Positions 1 to 11,024 of a stretch of DNA of 64,000 bases are shown here, one piece after another. The stretch spans positions 124,001-188,000 of the forward strand of contig JAHLKG010000025.1 of assembly GCA_025526995.1 (NCBI GenBank), written 5' to 3'. Each line of letters begins with the position of its first letter. The first letter of the stretch is position 1. A program made the position numbers and the translations under genes. The stretch is from Powellomyces hirtus. Lineage: Eukaryota; Chytridiomycota; Chytridiomycetes; Spizellomycetales; Powellomycetaceae. Below the pieces are notes generated by a model, which was given only the letters and a program-made list of their open reading frames with translations, ran no database searches and had not been told where the DNA came from.

Positions 1-67
1 GATGTCCTCTCCACATGTCCCGTGTGCTCTAAGTCCTCCCAGAGGCGCCCACAGATAGATTCCAACA
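1..67 (-). repeat. LTR fragment (U3 end), minus orientation
   Basis: This is the outer 67 bases of an LTR in reverse orientation, ending in CCAACA, the complement of the LTR start TGTTGG. The rest lies outside the window. It abuts a plus-strand RNase H piece, a joint seen reversed at 5580, 10245 and 14909. Confidence 0.9.
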
Positions 68-693
68 GACTTTGCTGCTGCAGTTGGAATCGTGTCCAAG
101 TACCTTGCAAAGCCTGGAAAGGAGCATTGGAGTGCTGCCAAGCGGATCATCAGATACCTGAAGGGCACAAGCAAACTTGGAATCCTTCTGGGAGGCAAAG
201 AGAATGTCTCTGAGCCTAGGAAGCTGGTTGGATACTCAGATTCCGACTATGCTGGATGTTTGGACACAAGGAGATCAACCACTGGATTCATCTTCATGTT
301 CAACGGGCCTATCACCTGGCATCCAAGCGGCAGACCACTGTAGCTCTTTCAAGCACGGAAGCAGAGTACATGGCACTAGCCCAGTGCACCAAGGAAGCTG
401 TTTGGCTTCGTCTGCTTGCAGGGGAGCTCGGATTCAAGCAGGATGGACCCACAATGCTCTTTGAGGACAACCAGGGTGCCATTGCTCTTGCTAAGAACCC
501 GACATTGCATGCCAGCACCAAACACATTGAAGTGAGGTACCACTTTATCAGAGAAGCACTAGGACGCTTGGAGATTGCATTAGAGTATCTCTCGACTCAG
601 GACATGGTTGCAGACATCCTGACAAAACCACTGGCTAGGGATCAGTTCTTGAAACTGAGGGACGCCTCTGGGATCACAAAACATGTTTCGTGA
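68..693 (+). pseudogene. pol: pol 3' fragment: RNase H domain, frameshifted
   Basis: This is the C-terminal end of gag-pol, starting abruptly after an LTR end, equal to about residue 1143 of the 1350-residue intact protein. It keeps the three RNase H landmarks: the SDSDYAG aspartate, the STEAEYMA glutamate and the EDNQGAI aspartate. One base is missing near 320 (CTGGCATCC where intact copies have CTGGCAATCC), so the first and second halves are in different frames. The stop TGA at 691-693 is followed by the purine tract GAGAGGGAG and an LTR, the normal 3' end of an element. It is the inverted counterpart of the minus pieces at 4954-5580, 9619-10245 and 14283-14909. Confidence 0.9.
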
Positions 694-700
694 GAGGGAG

Positions 701-1198
701 TGTTGAAATCTAACTGTGGGCGCCTCAGGGAGGACTTAGAGCATACGGGACATGTGGAAGGACATCCACTTGTGTCTAGAATGGTCTGGAATGATCCAGA
801 ATGGTCTAGGACGATCCAGAATAGCTGGAGAGGGCCTGGGAAAGCCTAGAACACGTCTGGAGCGCTGATAGAAGCGCCAAGAAAAGGCAAAAAGACACCC
901 TGTGATTGGGAACAATACTAGGCCAGGCCAGGGCCGTCTTGGCCAAGCTAGGGCACAGTTAGATTGTCACTACACATGTACTATGATCCAAATTGTTATA
1001 AAAGGACGCCCTCTGGGCATCCCCAACCAATACAATAACAGTCCAACACACTCTACTTGTCTAGTACACTCTGCCAAACACCACAGGCGACCTTCCCTAC
1101 CTTGGGAAGCACCTTCAGACCCTCTGCAAGTCTTGACAACAACCTAGCAACCTATCTGGTATGCTGAGTTCCTGTTTGTAGATGTCAAGACGTCTCAA
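701..1198 (+). repeat. LTR, first unit of an LTR doublet
   Basis: It starts TGTTGAAATC directly after the purine tract and runs to ...CGTCTCAA, where the last two bases (CA) are lost at a joint with a second, shortened LTR. It is the 3' LTR of the RNase H piece to the left and also the first part of the 5' LTR for the gag-pol copy to the right. A TATAAAA box lies in GTTATAAAAGGAC. Confidence 0.92.
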
Positions 1199-1416
1199 TA
1201 GATCCAAAGTGTTATAAAAGGACGCCCTCTGGGCATCCCCAACCAATACAATAACAGTCCAACACACTCTACTTGTCTAGTACACTCTGCCAAACACTAC
1301 AGGCGACCTTCCCTACCTTGGGAAGCACCTTCAGACCCTCTGCAAGTCTTGACAACAACCTAGCAACCTATCTGGTATGCTGAGTTCCTGTTTGTAAATG
1401 TCAAGACGTCTCAACA
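1199..1416 (+). repeat. 5'-truncated LTR (218 bp), second unit of doublet
   Basis: It begins TAGATCCAAAGTG just upstream of the TATA box and runs to the normal LTR end CTCAACA, followed at once by the primer binding site. About 280 bp of U3 are missing. The same joint recurs at 47850/47851, 54048/54049, 44847/44848 and 62990/62991. Confidence 0.92.
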
Positions 1417-1695
1417 GGTTATGAGCCCTGACACAGCTGTCTGAACAGTACTGACTCCACCTCTATCCCTATCTGGGAAACACGTCATTGTGCCTATCAC
1501 TGGTACTGCTGAGGACTTGGAGAACTGTTTGAGCACTCGAGAAGCCTAGATAGCAGGCATAGGACACCTGCGTCTGACCATCGAACGAGCTATTGTCTGG
1601 ACTGGACTGGACTGGAGTGGATTTTCTGGCGCAGGTTCTGACCACTTGCGGTTAAACACCGGGACTATCCCATTTTGCCACACTCTTTGCACAAG
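1417..1695 (+). other. Primer binding site and untranslated leader
   Basis: The primer site GGTTATGAGCCCTGACACAG (1417-1436) directly follows the LTR. The rest is a non-coding leader with a short repeat of ACTGG units near 1600, ending in ACAAG before ATGG. Confidence 0.85.
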
Positions 1696-4446
1696 ATGGC
1701 TGGCGACTCTGACATCCGAGTGTCCATTGAGAGGTTCACTGGGGAGAACTTTCACCTTTGGAAGTTGAAAATGAAGATGCTGTTGATTGAGAAGGGACTT
1801 TGGGATGCCATCGACATCAAGGACGGCTCTGGAACTGCCAAGGCCACCAACACAGCATCAGACGACTGTATATGTCGAGATGAGAGAGCTCTGGCTCTGC
1901 TGATCATGTCTTTGAATGATGAGCAATTGATGCATGTTCATGAGGCCGAATCCGCCCTTGAAGCATGGGAAAAGCTGAGGGAGGTGCATGAGAAGAAGGG
2001 GGTGGCCAACAGACACTTCCTGAGACGTCGGTTCCTCACTGTGACAATGGACCCAACTGATTCCATGACCATCCACATCAACAAGATCAAGAGGATGACC
2101 CAGGAACTTGCAGCCATCGGAGCTCCCGTTTCTGAGGAGGACCATGTGTTCTCCTTGCTCTCTTCCCTTCCAGAAGCCTTTGACACCCTTGTGATGACTC
2201 TGGAGTCGACCAGTGAGAAGCTGGACTTGGCTTTTGTGACATCCAGGCTGTTGCAGGAGGAAATGAGGCGTGCAGATGGAAAGAAGAACTCTGGAAAGGC
2301 AGCAAAAGCCTTCTTCACACAAGCTGACACCAAAGGGAATGCTCAGAAGACCAACAAGGCTGGGGGAAAGCCAGATTGGAAGAAGGAGGCAGTCTGTCAC
2401 TACTGCAACAAGAAGGGCCACATCAAGAAGGAATGCCACAAGAGGGCAGCAGACAAGAAGAAGGGCCTAAACCAGGCCAACTCAACTCAACAGATGCCTG
2501 GAGGCTTTGCTTTCACCACCATTGGAACTCAGATGCCATCCCTGACATCCAACACTTGGATTTTGGACTCAGGAGCCTCTCAGCACATGACTGGCCGCAG
2601 AGAGCTGTTTGGGGACTATGAGAAGATGTCTCCTGTCGCCATTGAGATGGCAGACAATCACACATTGGAAGCTGTGGGGCATGGAACGCTTCACACATGG
2701 GTGATCAACACAGAGGGGAAGACAGTGCCCCTGCAAATCCAGAACTGCTGGCACGTCCCCAAGATGACCAAGAACCTCCTATCACTGGCTCGCCTTGCCA
2801 AAGCTGGAGCTTGTTTTGAAGTGGGACCACAGGCTGCTCGGATCATTGCAAAGGGTGGGACGGCTTTCCTTGCCAAAGAGAACCAATTTGTCTACACATT
2901 CAAGACAACACATGGGCAGGCAAATGCTGGGATTGCCCACAATGTTGGAAGGGACACAACAAGTCAGGACTTGTCTCTATGGCATCAGAGACTTGGCCAT
3001 TTGAACGTTGCAGACATTGGAAGGCTCACCAAGCTTGCCAAGGGCGTTCAAACTAGTGGGAGCTTGAGCATTTGTGACACTTGTGCACTCAGCAAAGCAA
3101 GCAGAGCGCCATTCCCCAAGGCACAGGCCTCCAGAGCATCAGAGAAGCTGGGATTGATCCACACAGATGTCTGGGGACCAGTTGAACCACCCACAATCAC
3201 TGGATATCGCTATTTCGTCACATTCATTGATGACAAGACGAGATATTTCCATGTTTGCCTTATGAAGACCAAGGCAGAAGTTGCTAGGCACTATCAGGAG
3301 CTGGAAGCAGCACTCGTCCCCCTACATGGAAAGCAGATCAAAGCTGTCAGATCCGACCCAGGAGGCGAGTACATGAGCAACTTGCTAAGGGACCACTTCA
3401 AGGAGAAGGGCACACAGCATCAGAGGAGTTCAGTAAATACTCCACAGCAAAATGGTGTTGCTGAACGAGCCAACCGTACCCTTGTGGAGATGGGGAGATG
3501 TTTGTTGAAGCAGTCAGGCTTGGACAAGCGTTTCTGGGGAGAAGCAATCATGACAGCAGTCTATCTGAGGAACAGATCTCCCACTGTTGCATGCCCCAAG
3601 ACGCCTTATGAGATGTTCCATGGTATCCCACCATCTCTGCGACATTTGAGGACGTTTGGATGCATTGCCTATGCCTACATTCAACCCAACAAGCGCCAGA
3701 AGCTGGATGATGCTGCCGTCAAGTGCATCATGCTGGGGTATAGCTCCCACAGCAAGGAATACCGGCTTATGGACATACAGACTAAGAAGATCCTGTTCTC
3801 CAGAAGTGTCAAATTCGATGAGAAGAGCTTCATTCCATCCCTCCAGTCTGCTCAGACGTCCCAAGTGCCTGCTGAGAGCCTGGAAGTGGGAATTGGGCCT
3901 GAAATGAAGCTGCAGGATGTCAGTGACTAGCTGCAGGATGTCAGTGACAACTCTGAGGACACAGCCATGTCAGAGGGAGAGGAGAACATGAGGGAACGGA
4001 CCCCTGAGCCGTCCTCTGACTATGAGAGTGCTGCAGAGCCTTCTCCAACCCCCAAAAGACTCAGGAAGCCGCCAGGAGAGTGGTGGAAGGCTTCAAGCAA
4101 CGCTGCAAACGTTGCTGCAGTTGCCTATGCTGTCTCCTTTGTCTCAAACAAGCCCACAAGCTACAAGGAGAGCCAGACCATGCCAGATGCTTTACAATGG
4201 TGTCAGGCTGCTCAGGAAGAGATGGATGCTCTTGCCAAGAATGGGACATGGCAACTTGTGGATCTGCCTACGGGCAGAAAAGCTATTGGATGCAAGTGGG
4301 TCTTCAAACGAAAGCTGAAGGACACAGGAGAGCTTGACAGATACAAGGCAAGACTTGTTGCCAAGGGATTCTCTCAGAGAGAGGGATTGGACTATCAGGA
4401 GACGTTTGCTCCTGTTGCCAAGTTTGGTCCCATGAGACTGCTGTTC
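1696..4446 (+). pseudogene. gag-pol: gag-pol, stop codon and truncated in RT
   Basis: The ATG at 1696 in ACAAGATGG (A at -3, G at +4) opens a frame with Gag, a CX2CX4HX4C zinc knuckle, the DSGA protease motif, the integrase HHCC and D,D35E motifs, and the beginning of the reverse transcriptase. An in-frame TAG at 3928-3930 (codon 745) replaces GAG in the ELQDVSD repeat of the linker between integrase and RT. After it the same frame is open again until the sequence breaks at TGTTC (4442-4446), where a reversed LTR begins and adds Cys and a stop. The RT aspartates and all of RNase H are absent. It could at most give Gag-protease-integrase. Confidence 0.92.
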
Positions 4447-4946
4447 TGTTGAGACGTCTTGACATCTACAAACAGGAACTCAGCATACCAGATAGGTTGC
4501 TAGGTTGTTGTCAAGACTTGCAGAGGGTCTGAAGGTGCTTCCCAAGGTAGGGAAGGTCGCCTGTGGTGTTTGGCAGAGTGTACTAGACAAGCAGAGTGTG
4601 TTGGACTGTTATTATATTGGTTGGGGATGCCCAGAGGGCGTCCTTTTATAACAATTTGGATCATAGTACATGTGTAGTGACAGTCTAACTGTGCCCTAGC
4701 TTGGCCAAGACGGCCCTGGCCTGGCCTAGTATTGTTCCCAATCACAGGGTGTCTTTTTGCCTTTTCTTGGCGCTTATATCAGCGCTCCAGACATGTTCTA
4801 GGCCTTCCCAGGCCCTCTCCAGCTATTCTGGATCGTTCTAGACCATTCTGGATCATTCCAGACCATTCTAGACACAAGTGGATGTCCTCCCACATGTCCT
4901 GTGTGCTCTAAGTCCTCCCTGAGGCGCCCACAGTTAGATTCCAACA
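4447..4946 (-). repeat. LTR, minus orientation
   Basis: A full 500-bp LTR reading leftwards, from TGTTGAGACG to ATTCCAACA. It is the 3' LTR of the minus RNase H piece on its right. Its promoter faces the gag-pol module on its left. Confidence 0.93.
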
Positions 4947-4953
4947 CTCCCTC

Positions 4954-5580
4954 TCACGAAACATGTTTTGTGATCCCAGAGGCGTCCCTCAGTTTCAAGA
5001 ACTGATCCCTAGCCAGTGGTTTTGTCAGGATGTCTGCAACCATGTCCTGAGTCGAGAGATACTCTAATGCAATCTCCAAGCGTCCTAGTGCTTCTCTGAT
5101 AAAGTGGTACCTCACTTCAATGTGTTTGGTGCTGGCATGCAGTGTTGAGTTCTTAGCAAGAGCAATGGCACCCTGGTTGTCCTCAAAGAGCATTGTGGGT
5201 TCATCCTGCTTGGATCCAAGCTCCCCTCCAAGCAGACAGAGCCAAACAGCTTCCTTGGTGCACTGGACTAGTGCCATGTACTCTGCTTCCGTGCTTGAAA
5301 GAGCTACAGTGGTCTGCCGCTTCGATTGCCAGGTGATAGGCCCATTGAACATGAAGATGAATCCAGTGGTTGATCTCCTTGTGTCCAAATATCCAGCATA
5401 GTCGGAATCCGAGTATCCAACCAGCTTTCTAGGCTCAGAGGCATTCTCTTTGCCTCCCAGAAGGATTCCAAGTTTGCTTGTGCCCTTCAGGTATCTGATG
5501 ATCCGCTTGGCAGCACTCCAATGCTCCTTTCCAGGCTTTGCAAGGTACTTGGACACGATTCCAACTGCAGCAGCAAAGTC
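4954..5580 (-). pseudogene. pol: pol 3' fragment: RNase H domain, open but truncated
   Basis: On the minus strand this is the RNase H end of pol, open from the break at 5580 to the stop at 4954-4956, with SDSDYAG, STEAEYMA and EDNQGAI intact. There is no start codon and no upstream RT. It begins at GACTTTGCTG, element position about 4206, joined head-on to a plus LTR. The reversed purine tract lies at 4947-4953. Relative to the preceding module, 654 bp of RT are absent between the TGTTC break and this piece. Confidence 0.9.
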
Positions 5581-6081
5581 TGTTGGAATCTACCTGTGGG
5601 CGCCTCTGGGAGGACTTAGAGCACACGGGACATGTGGAGAGGACATCCACTTGTGTCTAAAATGGTCTGGAATGGTCCAGAATGGTCTAGGACGATCCAG
5701 AATAGCTGGAGAGGGCCTGGGAAGGCCTAGAACACGTCTGGAACGCTGATAGAAGCGCCAAGAAAAGGCAAAAAGACACCCTGTGATTGGGAACAATACT
5801 AGGCCAGGCCAGGGCCGTCTTGGCCAAGCTAGGGCACAGTTAGATTGTCACTACACATGTACTATGATCCAAATTGTTATAAAAGGACGCCCTCTAGGCA
5901 TCCCCAACCAATATAATAACAGTCCAAAACACTCTACTTGTCTAGTACACTCTGCCAAACACTACAGGCGACCTTCCCTACCTTGGGAAGCACCTTCAGA
6001 CCCTCTGCAAGTCTTGACAACAACCTAGCAACCTATCTGGTATGCTGAGTTCCTGTTTGTAGATGTCAAGACGTCTCAACA
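5581..6081 (+). repeat. LTR, plus orientation (5' LTR)
   Basis: A full LTR of 501 bp from TGTTGGAATC to CTCAACA, followed by a primer binding site. The flank on its left ends in AAGTC. No matching right-hand duplication is in the window. Confidence 0.93.
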
Positions 6082-6360
6082 GGTTATGAGCCCTGACACA
6101 GCTGTCTGAACATTACTGACTCCACCTCTATCCCTATCTGGGAAACACGTCACTGTGCCTATCACTGGTACTGCTGAAGACTTGGAGAACTGTTTGAGCA
6201 CTCGAGAAGCCTAGATAGCAGGCATAGGACACCTGCGTCTGACCATCGAACGAGCTATTGTCTGGACTGGACTGGACTGGAGTGGATTTTCTGGAGCAGG
6301 TTCTGACCACTTGCGGTTGAACACCGGGACTATCCCATTTTGCCACACTCTTTGCACAAG
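6082..6360 (+). other. Primer binding site and untranslated leader
   Basis: The tRNA-pairing site (6082-6101) is followed by a leader of the usual 279 bp with the ACTGG repeat. No coding sequence is seen. Confidence 0.85.
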
Positions 6361-9111
6361 ATGGCTGGCAACTCTGACATCCGAGTGTCCATTGAGAGGT
6401 TCACTGGGGAGAACTTTCACCTTTGGAAGTTGAAAATGAAGATGCTGTTGATTGAGAAGGGACTTTGGGATGCCATCGACATCAAGGACGGCTCTGGAAC
6501 TGCCAAGGCCTCCAACACAGCATCAGACGACTGTATACGTTGAGATGAGAGAGCTCTGGCTCTGCTGATCATGTCTTTGAATGATGAGCAATTGATGCAT
6601 GTTCATGAGGCCGAATCCGCCCTTGAAGCATGGGAAAAGCTGAGGGAGGTGCATGAGAAGAAGGGGGTTGCCAACAGACACTTCCTGAGACATCGGTTCC
6701 TCACTGTGACAATGGACCCAACTGATTCCATGACCATCCACATCAACAAGATCAAGAGGATGACCCAGGAACTTGCAGCCATCGGAGCTCCCGTTTCTGA
6801 GGAGGACCATGTGTTCTCCTTGCTCTCTTCCCTTCCAGAAGCCTTTGACACCCTTGTGATGACTCTGGAGTCGACCAGTGAGAAGCTGGACTTGGCTTTT
6901 GTGACATCCAGGCTGTTGCAGGAGGAAATGAGGCGTGCAGATGGAAAGAAGAACTCTGGAAAGGCAGCAAAAGCCTTCTTCACACAAGCTGACACCAAAG
7001 GGAATGCTCAGAAGACCAACAAGGCTGGGGGAAAGCCAGATTGGAAGAAGGAGGCAGTCTGTCACTACTGCAACAAGAAGGGCCACATCAAGAAGGAATG
7101 CCACAAGAGGGCAGCAGACGAGAAGAAGGGCCTAAACCAGGCCAACTTGACTCAACAGACGCCTGGAGGCTTTGCTTTCACCACCATTGGAACTCAGATG
7201 CCATCCCTGACATCCAACACTTGGATTTTGGACTCAGGAGCCTCTCAGCACATGACTGGCCACAGAGAGCTGTTTGGGGACTATGAGAAGATGTCTCCTG
7301 TCGCCATTGAGATGGCAGACAATCACACATTGGAAGCTGTGGGGCATGGAACGCTTCACACATGGGTGATCAACACAGAGGGGAAGACAGTGCCCCTGCA
7401 AATCCAGAACTGCTGGCACGTCCCCAAGATGACCAAGAACCTCCTATCACTGGCTCGCCTTGCCAAAGCTGGAGCTTGTTTTGAAGTGGGACCACAGGCT
7501 GCTCGGATCATTGCAAAGGATGGGATGGCTTTCCTTGCCAAAGAGAACCAATTTGTCTACACATTCGAGACAACACATGGGCAGGCAAATGCTGGGATTG
7601 CCCACAATGTTGGAAGGGACACAACAAGTCAGGACTTGTCTCTATGGCATCAGAGACTCGGCCATTTGAACGTTGCAGACATTGGAAGGCTCACCAAGCT
7701 TGCCAAGGGCGTTCAAACTAGTGGGAGCTTGAGCATTTGTGACACTTGTGCACTCAGCAAAGCAAGCAGAGCGCCATTCCCCAAGGCACAGGCCTCCAGA
7801 GCATCAGAGAAGCTGGGATTGATCCACACAGATGTCTGGGGACCAGTTGAACCACCCACAATCACTGGATATCGCTATTTCGTCACATTCATTGATGACA
7901 AGACAAGATATTTCCATGTTTGCCTTATGAAGACCAAGGGAGAAGTTGCTAGGCACTATCAGGAGCTGGAAGCAGCACTCGTCCCCCTACATGGAAAGCA
8001 GATCACAGCTGTCAGATCCGACCCAGGAGGCGAGTACATGAGCAACTTGCTAAGGGACCACTTCAAGGAGAAGGGCACACAGCATCAGAGGAGTTCAGTA
8101 AATACTCCACAGCAAAATGGTGTTGCTGAACGAGCCAACCGTACCCTTGTGGAGATGGGGAGATGTTTGTTGAAGCAGTCAGGCTTGGACAAGCGTTTCT
8201 GGGGAGAAGCAATCATGACAGCAGTCTATCTGAGGAACAGATCTCCCACTGTTGCATGCCCCAAGACGCCTTATGAGATGTTCCATGGTATCCCACCATC
8301 TCTGGGACATTTGAGGACGTTTGGATGCATTGCCTATGCCTACATTCAACCCAACAAGCGCCAGAAGCTGGATGATGCTGCCGTCAAGTGCATCATGCTG
8401 GGGTATAGCTCCCACAGCAAGGAATACCGGCTTATGGACATACAGACTAAGAAGATCCTGTTCTCCAGAAGTGTCAAATTCGATGAGAAGAGCTTCATTC
8501 CATCCCTCCAGTCTGCTCAGACGCCCCAAGTGCCTGCTGAGAGCCTGGAAGTGGGAATTGGGCCTGAAATGAAGCTGCAGGATGTCAGTGACGAGCTGCA
8601 GGATGTCAGTGACAACTCTGAGGACACAGCCATGTCAGAGGGAGAGGAGAACATGAGGGAACGGACCCCTGAGCCGTCCTCTGACTATGAGAGTGCTGCA
8701 GAGCCTTCTCCAACCCCCAAAAGACTCAGGAAGCCGCCAGGAGAGTGGTGGAAGGCTTCAAGCAACGCTGCAAACGTTGCTGCAGTTGCCTATGCTGTCT
8801 TCTTTGTCTCAAACAAGCCCACAAGCTACAAGGAGAGCCAGACCATGCCAGATGCTTCACAATGGTGTCAGGCTGCTCAGGAAGAGATGGATGCTCTTGC
8901 CAAGAATGGGACATGGCAACTTGTGGATCTGCCTACGGGCAGAAAAGCTATTGGATGCAAGTGGGTCTTCAAACGAAAGCTGAAGGACACAGGAGAGCTT
9001 GACAGATACAAGGCAAGACTTGTTGCCAAGGGATTCTCTCAGAGAGAGGGATTGGACTATCAGGAGACGTTTGCTCCTGTTGCCAAGTTTGGTCCCATGA
9101 GACTGCTGTTC
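6361..9111 (+). pseudogene. gag-pol: gag-pol, early stop and truncated in RT
   Basis: The frame starts at ATG 6361 and meets TGA at 6541-6543 (codon 61), where other copies have CGA (Arg): a C-to-T change. From 6571 (Met) the frame is open again through the zinc knuckle, protease, integrase and early RT, 848 residues, and ends in a reversed LTR after TGTTC (9107-9111). The linker holds two ELQDVSD units. The same TGA is present in the next module (11205), so the two were copied from one another after the mutation. RT catalytic aspartates are absent. Confidence 0.92.
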
Positions 9112-9611
9112 TGTTGAGACGTCTTGACATCTACAAACAGGAACTCAGCATACCAGATAGGTTGCTAGGTTGTTGTCAAGACTTGCAGAGGGTCTGAAGG
9201 TGCTTCCCAAGGTAGGGAAGGTCGCCTGTGGTGTTTGGCAGAGTGTACTAGACAAGCAGAGTGTGTTGGACTGTTATTATATTGGTTGGGGATGCCCAGA
9301 GGGAGTCCTTTTATAACAATTTGGATCATAGTACATGTTTAGTGACAGTCTAACTGTGCCCTAGCTTGGCCAAGATGGCCCTGGCCTGGCCTAGTATTGT
9401 TCCCAATCACAGGGTGTCTTTTTGCCTTTTCTTGGCGCTTATATCAGCGCTCCAGACATGTTCTAGGCCTTCCCAGGCCCTCTCCAGCTATTCTGGATCG
9501 TTCTAGACCACTCTGGATCATTCCAGACCATTCTAGACACAAGTGGATGTCCTCCCACATGTCCTGTGTGCTCTAAGTCCTCCCTGAGGCGCCCACAGTT
9601 AGATTCCAACA
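9112..9611 (-). repeat. LTR, minus orientation
   Basis: A full 500-bp reversed LTR, nearly identical to 4447-4946 and 13776-14275. It joins the truncated gag-pol on the left to the minus RNase H piece on the right. Confidence 0.93.
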
Positions 9612-9618
9612 CTCCCTC

Positions 9619-10245
9619 TCACGAAACATGTTTTGTGATCCCAGAGGCGTCCCTCAGTTTCAAGAACTGATCCCTAGCCAGTGGTTTTGTCAGGATGTCT
9701 GCAACCATGTCCTGAGTCGAGAGATACTCTAATGCAATCTCCAAGCGTCCTAGTGCTTCTCTGATAAAGTGGTACCTCACTTCAATGTGTTTGGTGCTGG
9801 CATGCAGTGTCGAGTTCTTAGCAAGAGCAATGGCACCCTGGTTGTCCTCAAAGAGCATTGTGGGTTCATCCTGCTTGGATCCAAGCTCCCCTCCAAGCAG
9901 ACGGAGCCAAACAGCTTCCTTGGTGCACTGGACTAGTGCCATGTACTCTGCTTCCGTGCTTGAAAGAGCTACAGTGGTCTGCCGCTTCGATTGCCAGGTG
10001 ATAGGCCCATTGAACATGAAGATGAATCCAGTGGTTGATCTCCTTGTGTCCAAATATCCAGCATAGTCGGAATCCGAGTATCCAACCAGCTTTCTAGGCT
10101 CAGAGGCATTCTCTTTGCCTCCCAGAAGGATTCCAAGTTTGCTTGTGCCCTTCAGGTATCTGATGATCCGCTTGGCAGCACTCCAATGCTCCTTTCCAGG
10201 CTTTGCAAGGTACTTGGACACGATTCCAACTGCAGCAGCAAAGTC
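9619..10245 (-). pseudogene. pol: pol 3' fragment: RNase H domain, open but truncated
   Basis: Second tandem copy of the minus RNase H piece, open from the joint at 10245 to its stop. All three RNase H acidic motifs are present. It differs from 4954-5580 by a few substitutions. It has no initiation site of its own. Confidence 0.9.
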
Positions 10246-10746
10246 TGTTGGAATCTACCTGTGGGCGCCTCTGGGAGGACTTAGAGCACACGGGACATGT
10301 GGAGAGGACATCCACTTGTGTCTAGAATGGTCTGGAATGGTCCAGAATGGTCTAGGACGATCCAGAATAGCTGGAGAGGGCCTGGGAAGGCCTAGAACAC
10401 GTCTGGAGCGCTGATAGAAGCGCCAAGAAAAGGCAAAAAGACACCCTGTGATTGGGAACAATACTAGGCCAGGCCAGGGCCGTCTTGGCCAAGCTAGGGC
10501 ACAGTTAGATTGTCACTACACATGTACTATGATCCAAATTGTTATAAAAGGACGCCCTCTGGGCATCCCCAACCAATATAATAACAGTCCAACACACTCT
10601 ACTTGTCTAGTACACTCTGCCAAACACCACAGGCGACCTTCCCTACCTTGGGAAGCACCTTCAGACCCTCTGCAAGTCTTGACAACAACCTAGCAACCTA
10701 TCTGGTATGCTGAGTTCCTGTTTGTAGATGTCAAGACGTCTCAACA
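10246..10746 (+). repeat. LTR, plus orientation (5' LTR)
   Basis: A full 501-bp LTR, 4665 bp after the copy at 5581, with the same left joint (AAGTC then TGTTGG) and a primer site on its right. Confidence 0.93.
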
Positions 10747-11024
10747 GGTTATGAGCCCTGACACAGCTGTCTGAACATTACTGACTCCACCTCTATCCCT
10801 ATCTGGGAAACACGTCACTGTGCCTATCGCTGGTACTGCTGAGGACTTGGAGAACTGTTGAGCACTCAAGAAGCCTAGATAGCAGGCATAGGACACCTGC
10901 GTCTGACCATCGAACGAGCTATTGTCTGGACTGGACTGGACTGGAGTGGATTTTCTGGAGCAGGTTCTGACCACTTGCGGTTGAACACCGGGACTATCCC
11001 ATTTCGCCACACTCTTTGCACAAG
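10747..11024 (+). other. Primer binding site and untranslated leader
   Basis: Primer site at 10747-10766, then the leader. It is one base shorter than in the neighbouring copies (GAACTGTTGAGC for GAACTGTTTGAGC near 10857). Confidence 0.85.

Noticed and set aside
902..1147. An 81-codon open frame across each LTR (for example 902-1147)
   Set aside because: It spans U3, the TATA box and R-U5, recurs only because LTRs are alike, and breaks in the variants (51155, 57352). No protein family is recognisable.
1500..1640. ACTGG repeats in the leader as a packaging signal or IRES
   Set aside because: A short GGACT/ACTGG run is visible in all leaders, but nothing in the sequence shows structure or function beyond simple repetition.
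1675..1695. Upstream extension of gag-pol by seven codons before the ATG
   Set aside because: The extension has TTG as first codon, not ATG. In a eukaryotic element the ATG in ACAAGATGG is the likely start; some copies (11025, 15690) do not keep the TTG.
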